A stretch of 64,000 bases of DNA from Alteromonadaceae bacterium (GCA_023301705.1 JALZUE010000056.1:1-64000); one strand, 5' to 3'. Shown: positions 11,561 to 22,363, numbered from the stretch's first letter. Translations and numbers: made by a program. The notes: a model not told the origin generated them from the letters alone.

Positions 11561-13915
11561 TTAATTGTTGAGGAAATAAGGTCTTTTATAACCGAATATA
11601 CTGTCATCTAATGTATCTTGGGCTTTCAATGACGAATTAGGTCCGTTCAAGCCTTTGATAACAAACTGTATCATAAAACTACTATCAAATTCACCGAAGT
11701 TATTATCAGTATCATCGTTATCGTCTATAAATGAGTCTATATTACGATGGTAGGCAAAACGAACAGCCCAACAGCAGCTTTCATATTGAAAGCCAGTAAA
11801 TGTTTCTATACTGCGATCTTGTTGAAGGTCTTGAGTTATACGGCCAACAAACTGCCAGTCTTGGTTGATTTTTATATTCGTTAATAAAGATAATTGCTCT
11901 ATGCTAAACCCTGAGACATCACGAATGTAGCGATGGTTCAATTGAATATTCACAAATTCGCTTCTCTGATAGTCTAAACTCAGTTGGCTTTTATCTGTTT
12001 TATCTATTTCTGTATTGTACTGAATATCGCCATTAAACTGCCATTGATTGTTAATTTGAAAAAAGGTTTCCGCGGCTAAAGATGATTTACCAGAGGTTGA
12101 AAATTGCTGTGTTGGGCTATTGTTTAATAAAGTAACCCCTAAATCATCACTATTAAGAAATTCACTTTCATCACCCAAAAAGACTATTCTACCAAGGCTA
12201 AACCTAAAAACTTCATGGTTTGATGACGTTAGTATACGAGACGTTATGCCCCAAGAGTACTGATCAGCTGCAGCTACTCTATCTAGTCCGGTGAAGCGAA
12301 TATCTCTGAACAAACCGTCAAAATCATCTTGAAGAGGGGCAGAATCATAAATACCTATAGCAGATTGGTCTCTTTCTGGTATGTAAAGGTATTGCAGTTG
12401 TGGTTCTAATGTTTGAGTAAACCCACCAAATGACAATTTACGCTCAAGATTGATACCACCATGTATACGTACTTTAGGTAGTGTTCTTGAAACAGATGAT
12501 TCTAATTGACTGTCTTGTGCAATGTTGCGTTGTTGGTAATAAGTACTTAGTAGCTTAACTTCTGAATTAATAAACCATCCGGGTTTTGAAACGGGAAATA
12601 ATAAGCCTGCTTCCACATGATACCGTTCAGCTTCTGGAGCCTCGGAGTTATCAATAGTGAACGCAGAAATCTCACTGTTGAATGTGAATAAACTATTAAG
12701 GTAACCTAGCTGTGCTGTTTTATTAATTTCAATTTGAGGAAGCGTTTTATAACTTTCTTCATTATTACCGACAATTTCGAAATCTTGTAATTTACCTACA
12801 ATACTCCAACCATTATTGTAATAAGACAACTCACCGACTTGATATAAATAAGCATCATTTGAATTATAGTGCTCACTACCAATATCATTTAAATAATTAT
12901 CATCACTGACTGTTGTTGCATCAATATAAATACGGTAATTTTCTGCAAATGTACCAGAGTGCTCTAAACGTGCAAGGTAGCGCGCATCATCAATACTACT
13001 ATCTCTATCATTATTTAAATACTCAATATTAAACTCACCTTGTTGAGTACCCGATAAATACCTAAATTCTGTTTGTATTTGTAATCCTCGTTTTGATAAG
13101 TACCGAGGGGTAATAGTCGCATCATAATTTTCAGCAATATTCCAATAAAAAGGAGTCGCTATTTCAGCACCTAAATCACTTGAAGAACTGAATGTTGGGT
13201 AGAGAAAGCCTGATTTACGTTTGTCGCTAATAGGGAAATTGAAATAAGGAATATATAACACAGGTACGTTTAATATATGTAACCTTGCATTGTATGCTTC
13301 GCCTGTATTTTCATCAGAAGATATTTTGATTTTACTTGCAACAATTTGCCAAGCGGGTACTTCTTCATAACAAGTGGTAAAGCTTGAATTACTTAATGTT
13401 AGCGTGCCGTTTTGGTTTACTTTAATACTATCGGCAGCACCATGGCCTGCATTTTCAGTAAATTGATATGATGAATTTACCAATTCAGTGGTATTATTTT
13501 TTTTATCTTTATTATCTACATCAATTTCTGTTGATGTTAATTTATCGGCAAAAACATTAATACCTGCATTTTGATATTCAATATTGCCAGAAGCGATAAA
13601 TGAAGATGTTGTGCGATTAAACTCTAATGATTCAGCCATTATATGTTGATCTTGAGAAGAAAGCGTTACATCACCAATAAATTTGGCAATTTCATTTTTC
13701 TCTATAACCGAAGAGTTTGAAGTAATAGAAATAGAGTCACTATCTACTAGTGATTTATTTACAGGGACAAAGGTCTGTTGAGGTACATAGCACAACGAAG
13801 GTGTAATTGTATTTTTATTCGCTTTTATTTGGTTTGTCGCAGCATATGATGTACATGACAATAAGCATAATAAGTAATAGGTATAACGCAAAGGTAACAT
13901 TAATGGTCCGAACAT
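11561..13915 (-). CDS. lptD: LPS-assembly protein LptD
   Basis: OstA-like N-domain, long beta-barrel; YIPYFNFPISDKRKSGFLYPTF; upstream of surA. Confidence 0.95.
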   Translation of the reverse strand: MFGPLMLPLRYTYYLLCLLSCTSYAATNQIKANKNTITPSLCYVPQQTFVPVNKSLVDSDSISITSNSSVIEKNEIAKFIGDVTLSSQDQHIMAESLEFNRTTSSFIASGNIEYQNAGINVFADKLTSTEIDVDNKDKKNNTTELVNSSYQFTENAGHGAADSIKVNQNGTLTLSNSSFTTCYEEVPAWQIVASKIKISSDENTGEAYNARLHILNVPVLYIPYFNFPISDKRKSGFLYPTFSSSSDLGAEIATPFYWNIAENYDATITPRYLSKRGLQIQTEFRYLSGTQQGEFNIEYLNNDRDSSIDDARYLARLEHSGTFAENYRIYIDATTVSDDNYLNDIGSEHYNSNDAYLYQVGELSYYNNGWSIVGKLQDFEIVGNNEESYKTLPQIEINKTAQLGYLNSLFTFNSEISAFTIDNSEAPEAERYHVEAGLLFPVSKPGWFINSEVKLLSTYYQQRNIAQDSQLESSVSRTLPKVRIHGGINLERKLSFGGFTQTLEPQLQYLYIPERDQSAIGIYDSAPLQDDFDGLFRDIRFTGLDRVAAADQYSWGITSRILTSSNHEVFRFSLGRIVFLGDESEFLNSDDLGVTLLNNSPTQQFSTSGKSSLAAETFFQINNQWQFNGDIQYNTEIDKTDKSQLSLDYQRSEFVNIQLNHRYIRDVSGFSIEQLSLLTNIKINQDWQFVGRITQDLQQDRSIETFTGFQYESCCWAVRFAYHRNIDSFIDDNDDTDNNFGEFDSSFMIQFVIKGLNGPNSSLKAQDTLDDSIFGYKRPYFLNN

Positions 13916-14182
13916 AATTCAAGTAGTGCAATAAATATAAAATAGCTAACGTATAAAATATTATTTATACCTTATTAACTTCGTATTTTTTAAGTTAAAT
14001 TTTATTTTTAAACTCTGTCATTTCTTGTGATTACTTTGAATTAAAATAATACAGAGAATTAAAGATAAAACATTATATCACTAGTTTAATGTGTAAACCT
14101 TAATATAATATAGCAATTTAATTTTGCTTTCTAATGAAAGTACTAAACAATATTTATATTTTTATCAATGTAGGGGCATTTT

Positions 14183-15235
14183 ATCAATATCTTAAATGAG
14201 CGATTTAATGAATGGTTATTAGGGCTATTTTTAAATGAGACTTTTACCATTGAATGTTTAACAGGTGATGCAGGTTTTAGGCAGTATTATCGATTACACT
14301 TTTCATCACATAGTATTATTGCCGTTAATGCACCTCCTACCAAATCTAACAATGAAGCATTTATCGCTATTGCTTGCTGTTTAGAGCAACAATCAATTCA
14401 TGCACCTAAAGTATTACATAAAAATATTGAACATGGCTTTTTTTGTTTATCTGATTTGGGTCATCGATTATTAGCAGATATTAATTATGACAATCAAGAT
14501 GTTGTATTTGATTATTATAAAACAGCGATAGATAGTTTATTAAAAATGCTGTCAATATCATCGGTAAGCAATTATCAATTGCCATCATACAATAAAAACT
14601 TCATCGCAACTGAGCTTGATATATTTCCACACTGGTTATTAACAACGCATTTATCAATATTGTTATCCGAGTATGAGCAAGAACAATTACAAACATGCTT
14701 TTCTTTATTAATTGATAATGCATTGTCACAACCCGTTGCTTTTATGCATCGAGATTACCATAGTCGCAATATTATGTTGATGCCTGACAATAACCGTGAG
14801 TTAGCTATTATTGATTTTCAAGATGCGGTGATAGGGCCTATTACTTATGACATTGTTTCGTTGCTTAGAGATTGTTATGTAGTTTTATCAGATGCATCTA
14901 TTAAGGAGTTATTTGATTATTTTAAAACACACTTTAATCAACAGTTTCCAGAAGTTATACATAAAGATGCCGCCCTTTGTGTTGACGATAAACAATGGCA
15001 ACAATGGTTCGATTTAATGGGGCTACAACGACATATTAAAGCCAGTGGAATTTTTGCTCGTTTGCACCATAGAGATCAAAAAAGTGGCTACTTAAATGAT
15101 ATACCGCAAACCCTTTCTTACATTATTTCAGTAACGAAACAGTATTCTGAATTGCAATTTTTGCATGACTTAGTTGAGCAAAGAGTGTTACCCGCAGTTT
15201 TAACAAAAATGACTGAAAAAACAGGTGCTCTATGA
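14183..15235 (+). CDS. amgK: AmgK-like sugar kinase (aminoglycoside phosphotransferase fold); non-canonical start (ATC at 14183 suggested)
   Basis: In-frame reading upstream of the ORF-track start (14456) gives INILNERFNEWLLGLFLNETFTIECLTGDAGFRQYYRLHF..., the expected N-terminal part; HRDYHSRNIML and IIDFQDAVIGPITYDIVSLLRD downstream; overlaps murU-like gene. Confidence 0.8.
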   Translation: MNILNERFNEWLLGLFLNETFTIECLTGDAGFRQYYRLHFSSHSIIAVNAPPTKSNNEAFIAIACCLEQQSIHAPKVLHKNIEHGFFCLSDLGHRLLADINYDNQDVVFDYYKTAIDSLLKMLSISSVSNYQLPSYNKNFIATELDIFPHWLLTTHLSILLSEYEQEQLQTCFSLLIDNALSQPVAFMHRDYHSRNIMLMPDNNRELAIIDFQDAVIGPITYDIVSLLRDCYVVLSDASIKELFDYFKTHFNQQFPEVIHKDAALCVDDKQWQQWFDLMGLQRHIKASGIFARLHHRDQKSGYLNDIPQTLSYIISVTKQYSELQFLHDLVEQRVLPAVLTKMTEKTGAL

Positions 15236-15933
15236 AAGCCATGATTTTAGCCGCGGGGCGTGGTGAACGGATGATGCCATTAACAGCGCATACACCTAAA
15301 CCTATGTTGTTGGTTAAAGGGAAGCCTCTGATACAGCATCATATTGAAAACTTGGCATTAGCAGGCATTAAAGAGTTTGTGATTAATCACGCTTGGTGCG
15401 GAGATAAAATCATTCAATATTTAGGTGATGGTTCATCTTTAGGGGTTAATATTACTTATAGTGATGAATCTAATGGTGCATTAGAAACTGCAGGCGGTAT
15501 TATTAAAGCATTGCCGTTATTAGTTAATATGGCTAAGCCTTTAGCCGACAATAATGAAACATTCCTAGTGGTTAATGGTGATGTGTTTTGTTCTGTTGAT
15601 TTAACTAAATTACCAAGCTTAAATGAAAAAGAACAAGCCTGTTTATGGTTAACTAAAAATCCAGAACATAATCCTTCAGGCGATTTTAGGTTAATCGATG
15701 GGTACATTGAAAATAAACTCGCTTCGTTACCTCATGATATTACATTAACATTCAGTGGTATTGCTTTATACAAAGCGTGTTTTTTTTCATCATGTCAGCC
15801 TGATGAAAAACACTTAGCACTAGGCCCTCTTTTAAAACAATCAGCTGAACAGCGTTTATTAAAAGGTATTGTGCTCAATGAGCCTTGGGTTGATGTGGGT
15901 ACACCCGAGCGCTTGGCTAATGTAAATTTGTAA
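15232..15933 (+). CDS. murU: N-acetylmuramate alpha-1-phosphate uridylyltransferase-like nucleotidyltransferase
   Basis: MKAMILAAGRGERMMPLTAHTPKPMLLVKGKPLI; ATGA overlap with amgK. Confidence 0.9.
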   Translation: MKAMILAAGRGERMMPLTAHTPKPMLLVKGKPLIQHHIENLALAGIKEFVINHAWCGDKIIQYLGDGSSLGVNITYSDESNGALETAGGIIKALPLLVNMAKPLADNNETFLVVNGDVFCSVDLTKLPSLNEKEQACLWLTKNPEHNPSGDFRLIDGYIENKLASLPHDITLTFSGIALYKACFFSSCQPDEKHLALGPLLKQSAEQRLLKGIVLNEPWVDVGTPERLANVNL

Positions 15934-16012
15934 CATGAAAAGTTATATGGCGTTTGTCGTTTTTTAGTAATATGAATACATTTTTTAAGAACAACTTAAA
16001 TCAGAGAGTAAT

Positions 16013-16840
16013 ATGAAAGTTTGGGGTAAGGTTCTAGGAGCGATTTTTGGCTTTATGTTGTCAAAAACTATTATTGGTATTCTGGTTGGTATGTGGATAG
16101 GGCATACGTTCGACAAAGGTCGTCGTATTAACTTTAATCGCTTTAATGCCAATGGTGTTGGTGGTGATCAGCAGCGCCAAACTGTTTTTTTACACACCAC
16201 ATTTTCTGTTATGGGGCATATAGCTAAAGCGAAAGGTCGTGTTACCAAGCACGAAATAGAATTTGCTAGCCTATATATGGATAAGTTCGGGCTAAAAGGT
16301 GAATCTAGACAAAAAGTTCAAGATGCATTTAGAGAAGGAAAAATGGCCGGTTTTCCGCTGCAATCGCGATTAGAAGAACTTAAACAATTATGTCAAGACC
16401 GTGAAGATGTTGTCATGATGTTCTTAGAAATTCAAATTCAAATCGCTTTTGCTGATGGTAAATTAGAGACAATAGAGCGCAATGTGTTACATACTATTGC
16501 TAGTCACCTAGGTTTTTCAAGAATTCAGCTTGATCGTTTATTGGAAATGATTATCGCAGGAGCTCAATTTCATGATAAGCAGGGGCAGCAGCATTCAAGA
16601 GCACATGGTCGAACAAGTACGTTTTCTGGCGTGCAACAGTTAAAAAATGCTTATAAAGTTCTTGGTGTAACAGAGCAAAGTAATGAAAAAGAGATCAAAA
16701 GAGCTTATAAAAAACTAATGTCTCAAAATCACCCTGATAAATTAATTGCAAAAGGCTTACCTAAAGAAATGATGGATATAGCCACGCAAAAAACCCAAGA
16801 TATTCAAGCCGCTTATGAGTTAATTCAAAAGCAGAAATAA
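16013..16840 (+). CDS. djlA: DnaJ-like co-chaperone DjlA
   Basis: N-terminal membrane segment, TerB-like region, C-terminal J domain with HPD (SQNHPDKLIAKG). Confidence 0.93.
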   Translation: MKVWGKVLGAIFGFMLSKTIIGILVGMWIGHTFDKGRRINFNRFNANGVGGDQQRQTVFLHTTFSVMGHIAKAKGRVTKHEIEFASLYMDKFGLKGESRQKVQDAFREGKMAGFPLQSRLEELKQLCQDREDVVMMFLEIQIQIAFADGKLETIERNVLHTIASHLGFSRIQLDRLLEMIIAGAQFHDKQGQQHSRAHGRTSTFSGVQQLKNAYKVLGVTEQSNEKEIKRAYKKLMSQNHPDKLIAKGLPKEMMDIATQKTQDIQAAYELIQKQK

Positions 16841-16864
16841 TCAACTTAAAAAAGAAAATAATCA

Positions 16865-17215
16865 ATGAGAATAGAACGTTTAGAAACCAAACAACGCATG
16901 AGCCGTATTGTAAAACACAATGGAACTATTTATTTATGCGGACAAGTTTGTGCTGACGCAAGCAAAGATATTACTGAGCAAACACAAACCATGTTAGATA
17001 AAGTTGATGCTTTATTAGAGCAAGCGGGTAGTGATAGAAAGCATATGCTTTCAGCAACTATTTATTTAAAAACAATGGATGACTTTGCACAAATGAATGC
17101 TGTTTGGGATAACTGGGTTCCTGAAGGGCATGCGCCAGCACGAGCTTGCGTTACGGCTGATATGGCAAGAGATGTTTTATTGGTTGAGATTTCAGTCGTC
17201 GCTGCAGAGATTTAA
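16865..17215 (+). CDS. RidA family protein
   Basis: [56 protein letters not shown]. Confidence 0.9.
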   Translation: MRIERLETKQRMSRIVKHNGTIYLCGQVCADASKDITEQTQTMLDKVDALLEQAGSDRKHMLSATIYLKTMDDFAQMNAVWDNWVPEGHAPARACVTADMARDVLLVEISVVAAEI

Positions 17216-17233
17216 CAAATACGAGAGGGCTTT

Positions 17234-17704
17234 ATGAATACATTAAGAAAAATGAATTTATTATTAAAGGTATTTTCTTTTGTCAAAATCCCTCTTATTG
17301 CTTACGTAAATCCGAAAGTGATTGCTTGTGATAATAAGCAGATCCAAATAAAAATTAAACTTAATAGGCGCACTAAAAATCATTTAAATAGTATGTATTT
17401 CGGTACATTAGCAATTGGCGCTGATTTATCTGGTGGCTTATTAGCGGCTAAAATGGCTCGTGAAAAGAAGTTGAAAATGTCGTTAGCTTTTAAATCTATG
17501 CAAGCAGATTTTATTAAAAGACCTGAAAAAGATGTTATTTTTACATGTAATGACGGTGAGTTAATCGAGCAAATGTTAAATCAAAGCCAATTAAGTAAAG
17601 AGCGAATAAACCAACCAGTAAATATTATAGCAACATGCCCTGATAGTTTCGGCTCAGAACCTGTTGCTACATTTCAACTAACCTTATCGATTAAAGTACT
17701 CTAA
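17234..17704 (+). CDS. DUF4442-type hotdog-fold protein
   Basis: Hotdog-like pattern NHLNSMYFGTLAIGADLSGGLLAAKMAREKK. Confidence 0.7.
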   Translation: MNTLRKMNLLLKVFSFVKIPLIAYVNPKVIACDNKQIQIKIKLNRRTKNHLNSMYFGTLAIGADLSGGLLAAKMAREKKLKMSLAFKSMQADFIKRPEKDVIFTCNDGELIEQMLNQSQLSKERINQPVNIIATCPDSFGSEPVATFQLTLSIKVL

Positions 17705-17716
17705 AATATTGATAAG

Positions 17717-18769
17717 CTAGAAGGGTGCAGGGTAGCGCTTTAATACTTGTTGAATATCTTGTATCGCTTCATCACTTAATGGCATTGAAAATGCAGCTAT
17801 GTCTTCTTTAAGTTGTGACATGGTTGTTGCACCGATAATCGTTGATGTTACACCATCAACTTGATCACACCAAGCCAGTGCTAATTGTGCAGGGGTATAA
17901 CCGTACTTTTTAGCAATTTCTACATATTCGGCAACGGCTTTATGGACATCAGGGGTGTCACGAAATAGACCATTACGTTGAGAGAAAGTCCAGCGGCTAC
18001 CTTCTGGAATAGCACCGTTTAAGTATTTACCTGATAACAAGCCAGCAGCTAAAGGTGACCAAGGTAAATAAGCAACATCTTCATGTACACAGTTTTCAAT
18101 TAAATAAGGCCAATCTTTGGTATGTAATAAATTAAATTCATTTTGAATTGAAATCATTCTGGGTAAATTGTGCTCTTGACTCAGTTTTAAGTACGTATTT
18201 ATTCCCCAAGTCGAATCATCAGATAAGCCACAAAAACGTATTTTTCCAGCATCAATGCAGGTTTGTAACGCTTGTAATACTTCTAACATGCCTGCGGTTT
18301 CTTCTTCTGTGTTTACATCAGAGAATGTTACTGTACCAGGGATATGTTTGCCAAAATGAGGCGTTGTTCTATTTGGCCAGTGAAGTTGAAATACATCAAT
18401 ATAATCAGTTTGTAATCGTTTTAAAGAGGCATCTACGGCTTCAATTACTGCTTTGCCAGTGATATTGCCACCATCTCGAACCCACGGAATACCGCAACCA
18501 GTTATTTTAGAGGCTAAAATGAAATCTTTACGCTTATCTTGGTTTTTCGCTAACCAATGACCGATAATGGTTTCTGTTTTACCGTAGGTCTCAGCTGATG
18601 GAGGCACGGCATATAACTCTGCAGTATCAATAAAGTTAATGCCTTGAGATAGCGCATAATTGATCTGCTCTTCAGCTTCTTCTTGGGTGTTTTGTAAACC
18701 CCATGTCATTGTACCTAAACAAATACGTGAAACAGATAAACCACTGGTTCCTAGTGTTGAGTATTTCAT
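17717..18769 (-). CDS. Aldo/keto reductase (Tas-like)
   Basis: GLSVSRICLGTMTWGLQNTQEEAEEQINYALSQGINFIDTAELY; AKR motif set. Confidence 0.9.
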   Translation of the reverse strand: MKYSTLGTSGLSVSRICLGTMTWGLQNTQEEAEEQINYALSQGINFIDTAELYAVPPSAETYGKTETIIGHWLAKNQDKRKDFILASKITGCGIPWVRDGGNITGKAVIEAVDASLKRLQTDYIDVFQLHWPNRTTPHFGKHIPGTVTFSDVNTEEETAGMLEVLQALQTCIDAGKIRFCGLSDDSTWGINTYLKLSQEHNLPRMISIQNEFNLLHTKDWPYLIENCVHEDVAYLPWSPLAAGLLSGKYLNGAIPEGSRWTFSQRNGLFRDTPDVHKAVAEYVEIAKKYGYTPAQLALAWCDQVDGVTSTIIGATTMSQLKEDIAAFSMPLSDEAIQDIQQVLKRYPAPF

Positions 18770-18850
18770 TTTTAACCTTAATTAAATGTAGTGTATCTTG
18801 TATTAGGACAAACCTTAAAAATTCAACTGGATATTGTATTATTTTTTACT

Positions 18851-18867
18851 TGCATTTTTTTAGTGCG
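18851..18867. promoter_or_regulatory. NtrC-like enhancer dyad upstream of narK
   Basis: TGCAT-TTTTTTA-GTGCG versus consensus TGCAC-N7-GTGCA. Confidence 0.45.
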
Positions 18868-18889
18868 TTATTTGTTTTGCTGTCTATTG

Positions 18890-18906
18890 TGCACCGTTGA
18901 GGGGCG
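18890..18906. promoter_or_regulatory. NtrC-like enhancer dyad upstream of narK
   Basis: T-GCACC-GTTGA-GGGGC-G versus consensus GCACC-N5-GGTGC (9/10 arm bases). Confidence 0.6.
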
Positions 18907-19001
18907 TGCTTGTTTTTATAATGTGCGAAATGTGTGGCTAAGAAAAAATCAACCTTACATTAATTTAAATTAAATCAGTTACTTATCTTTTTTTTATTTG
19001 T

Positions 19002-19017
19002 TGGCATTGTTTTTGCT
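19002..19017 (+). promoter_or_regulatory. Sigma-54 promoter of narK
   Basis: TGGCATTGTTTTTGCT: GG and GC with 12-nt register, consensus TGGCACG-N4-TTGCW. Confidence 0.85.
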
Positions 19018-19091
19018 TTTTATGGTTAACTTAATTTTATATGTTAATTTTAGTTAGCATTTTTAAACGATTGAATACAGGAGTCACACCA

Positions 19092-20561
19092 ATGAGTGGG
19101 CAAGAGAAACTGAATATATTTTCATTCAAAGGTAAAATGAAAGTATTACATATGAGCTGGATAGCATTTTTTATTACATTCGCTGTTTGGTTCAATTTCG
19201 CGCCATTAGTGTCAGTAGTTGCTGATACATTAGGTTTAACAAAAGCAGAAATTAAAACATTATTGTTATTAAATGTCGCATTAACAATTCCTGCTCGTGT
19301 CATCATTGGTATGCTAACTGATAAATATGGCCCTCGTTTAACTTATGCCGTTTTATTAGCGGTATGTAGTATTCCTTGTTTTATGTTTGCTTTTGCTACC
19401 TCTTTCGAACAAGCGGCGTTATCACGTTTCCTATTAGGTTTTATTGGTGCTGGTTTCGTCATTGGTATTCGTATGGTAAGTGAATGGTTTCCTGCTAACG
19501 AATTAGGTACCGCTGAAGGTATCTATGGCGGTTGGGGTAACTTTGGTTCAGCAGCTGCAGCAATGACATTACCATCATTAGCGCTTTTATTTGGTGGTGA
19601 TGAAGGTTGGAGATATGCAGTAGCATTTACTGGTTTATTAAGTTTATTATTCAGTGTGGTTTGGTACAAAAATGTAACAGACACGCCTAAAGGTTCTACA
19701 TACTTTAAACCTAAGCAAACAGGCGCTATGGAAGTTACAAGTAAAGGTGACTTTATTTTATTACTTGTTATGAAACTACCTATGTATGGTGCATTAGCAT
19801 TATTAACGTGGAAATTATCACCAGCGGGCGTTAGTTTATTAACAGATCAAAGTGCATTAATTGCTTATATTGGTTTAGTGTTATTATTTGCTGTTGAAGT
19901 TAGACAAACTATTAAAGTGAATGGTCATGTATTTAAAGAAGAAGTACCTGAAATTCACCGTTACCAGTTCAAACAAGTTGCTGTATTAAATATTTTATAT
20001 TTTGCTACATTTGGTTCTGAGTTAGCAGTTGTATCAATGTTACCTTTATTCTTTGCTGAAACATTTGAATTATCAATGGTATATGCTGCAATGTTAGCGT
20101 CAACTTATGCATTTATGAACTTAATGTCTCGTCCTGGTGGCGGTTGGTTATCTGATAAGTTTGGTCGTAAGAAAACATTATTAATATTAACAGCTGGCTT
20201 AGCTGTTGGTTATTTCGCTATGTCATCAATTACGGGTTCATGGCCTTTATGGTTAGCAGTAGTAACGGCAATGGGTTGTTCTTTCTTCGTACAAGCAGGT
20301 GAAGGAGCAGTATTTGCTGCAGTACCATTAATTAAACGCCGTTTAACTGGTCAAATTGCTGGTATGACAGGTGCTTATGGTAACGTTGGTGCAGTTGTAT
20401 ACTTAACAGTATTAACGTTAGTTGATTATTCAACATTCTTTACTGTAATTGCTATTACAGCAGTCGTAGGTTTCATTACATTATTATTCATGCAAGAGCC
20501 AAAAGGTTCTATCACTGAAGTTCGTGAAGATGGTACTGTTGAATTAATTAACGTGAACTAA
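19092..20561 (+). CDS. narK: NarK-type nitrate/nitrite MFS transporter (start ATG 19092; ORF track opens at 19041)
   Basis: [54 protein letters not shown] before 19092. Confidence 0.93.
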   Translation: MSGQEKLNIFSFKGKMKVLHMSWIAFFITFAVWFNFAPLVSVVADTLGLTKAEIKTLLLLNVALTIPARVIIGMLTDKYGPRLTYAVLLAVCSIPCFMFAFATSFEQAALSRFLLGFIGAGFVIGIRMVSEWFPANELGTAEGIYGGWGNFGSAAAAMTLPSLALLFGGDEGWRYAVAFTGLLSLLFSVVWYKNVTDTPKGSTYFKPKQTGAMEVTSKGDFILLLVMKLPMYGALALLTWKLSPAGVSLLTDQSALIAYIGLVLLFAVEVRQTIKVNGHVFKEEVPEIHRYQFKQVAVLNILYFATFGSELAVVSMLPLFFAETFELSMVYAAMLASTYAFMNLMSRPGGGWLSDKFGRKKTLLILTAGLAVGYFAMSSITGSWPLWLAVVTAMGCSFFVQAGEGAVFAAVPLIKRRLTGQIAGMTGAYGNVGAVVYLTVLTLVDYSTFFTVIAITAVVGFITLLFMQEPKGSITEVREDGTVELINVN

Positions 20562-20563
20562 TC

Positions 20564-22363
20564 TTGTCTAATTCAAATGACAAAAGCCTGTTAACTCAGG
20601 CTAAAAAATCAAATCAAAAGCCAGTTGTAGATATACAATTGGCTTTTGGCGGTTTTTCTTCTGCAGGTATTAAAGCTGAAAACCAAGATGCATTTGCAGC
20701 ATTTGTTCCTGAACGTGTTGATTTGCGGGCTAAAGGTGCTGTAGCAGCTATTGCTGATGGAGTATCAAGTGCAAGTAAAGCGGCAGAAGCTTCTCAATTA
20801 GCAGTTACACAGTTTATTCAGGAGTATTATGCAACACCTGAAACGTGGTCAACACAAAAATCAGCGGCTAAAGTACTCACCAGTTTAAATCATTGGTTAT
20901 ATTCGCAAGGTGGTTTAGTAGAAGATTTAGTACATGAAAATACACCACAATGGTTAACTACTTTTTCAGCATTTATTGGTAAGTCTAATACTGGTTATGT
21001 TTTCCATGTCGGTGATACACGAGTTACACGTTATAGAAGTAACCATTTTGAAGCGATAACACGAGATCATAATCGTAAATCTGGCGGTAAAAATGTATTG
21101 CTCACACGAGCATTAGGTGCAGACGCTCGATTAAAAGTTGATGTACACGAAGTGAATATCGAAATTGGTGATATATTCATTTTAACGTGTGATGGCGTTC
21201 ATGATTTTGTTTCATCTAAAAGCATTAAAGAACATTTAGACAACTTACCCAAATTACCAACAACTAAAAATTTAGAAACTGTTTCGAAAGCGATTGTTGA
21301 TCAGGCTTTAACGAATGGCAGTGATGATAACGTTACTTGTTTCCTTGTTTATATTGAAGCTATTCCTAATCGACAATTGAGCGAAATACAGCGAGATTTA
21401 ATGGCTAAGGCTATTCCTCCTGCTTTAAGTGTTGGTCAAAAGCTTGATAACTACACTGTTAGAAAAGTTATACATGCAAGTATTCGTTCACATTTGTATT
21501 TAGTGAATAATGATGTTGATGATAAAACGTATGTCTTAAAAGCCCCCTCTGAAAATTTTGCTGATGATAGTATATACATTCAAGGCTTTATGCGTGAAGC
21601 ATGGGTAGGTGAACGCATTAAGCATAGTCATGTTATGCGCGTTGAGCATGTTAAAAACGAAAGTAAATTCTTGTATCACATTTGTGAATATATTGAAGGG
21701 CAAACGTTAAGTGAATGGATACACGATAATCCTAAGCCTAAAATTGCACAGGTAAGAGATATCGTTGGACAAGTGATTAGTGCACTGCGTGCATTTCAGC
21801 GTCTTGATTTAGTTCATAGAGATTTAAAGCCTGATAATATCATGATTGATCAATACGGCCATGTGAAGTTAATTGATTATGGTACGGTATATGTAGCTTC
21901 GCTTGATGAAAATCAAGAAACTATTCAAGAAGATGTTCCTCATGGTTCACTTAATTACATTGCGCCTGAAACATTATTGCATATGCATTCAGATAACATG
22001 AGTGATCTGTTTTCATTAGGTGTTATTTGTTATGAAATGCTAACTGGTGAATTACCTTATAAACCAATGCAGCGAGCGGAAGTCACCTTTAAAAACTATA
22101 ATGAATTACATTACCGAAGTGTAAAACAATTTAGACCAGACTTACCTCATTGGGTTGATGTGTGTTTACAAAAGTCAACAGAAGCTAGCCCAACAAGCCG
22201 TTACCAAGCCTATTCAGAGTTTTTTAGTGATTTAAATAAACCTTCTACCAACGCAGTAGATGATTATAAAAAGCAGCCTATCATGCAGCGTAATCCGGTT
22301 CAGTTTTGGCAGTCTGTTTCATTAATTTTGTTTGTTTGTTTATTAGTTTCATTAGTTAATTAA
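20564..22363 (+). CDS. Bifunctional PP2C-type phosphatase / Ser-Thr protein kinase with C-terminal TM (TTG start)
   Basis: PP2C: IADGVSSASKAAEAS, HVGDTRVTRYRSN, GSDDNVTCFLVYI; kinase: VHRDLKPDNIMID, IDYGTVY, YIAPETLLH, DLFSLGVICYEMLTGELPY; TM near C-terminus. Confidence 0.92.
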   Translation: MSNSNDKSLLTQAKKSNQKPVVDIQLAFGGFSSAGIKAENQDAFAAFVPERVDLRAKGAVAAIADGVSSASKAAEASQLAVTQFIQEYYATPETWSTQKSAAKVLTSLNHWLYSQGGLVEDLVHENTPQWLTTFSAFIGKSNTGYVFHVGDTRVTRYRSNHFEAITRDHNRKSGGKNVLLTRALGADARLKVDVHEVNIEIGDIFILTCDGVHDFVSSKSIKEHLDNLPKLPTTKNLETVSKAIVDQALTNGSDDNVTCFLVYIEAIPNRQLSEIQRDLMAKAIPPALSVGQKLDNYTVRKVIHASIRSHLYLVNNDVDDKTYVLKAPSENFADDSIYIQGFMREAWVGERIKHSHVMRVEHVKNESKFLYHICEYIEGQTLSEWIHDNPKPKIAQVRDIVGQVISALRAFQRLDLVHRDLKPDNIMIDQYGHVKLIDYGTVYVASLDENQETIQEDVPHGSLNYIAPETLLHMHSDNMSDLFSLGVICYEMLTGELPYKPMQRAEVTFKNYNELHYRSVKQFRPDLPHWVDVCLQKSTEASPTSRYQAYSEFFSDLNKPSTNAVDDYKKQPIMQRNPVQFWQSVSLILFVCLLVSLVN

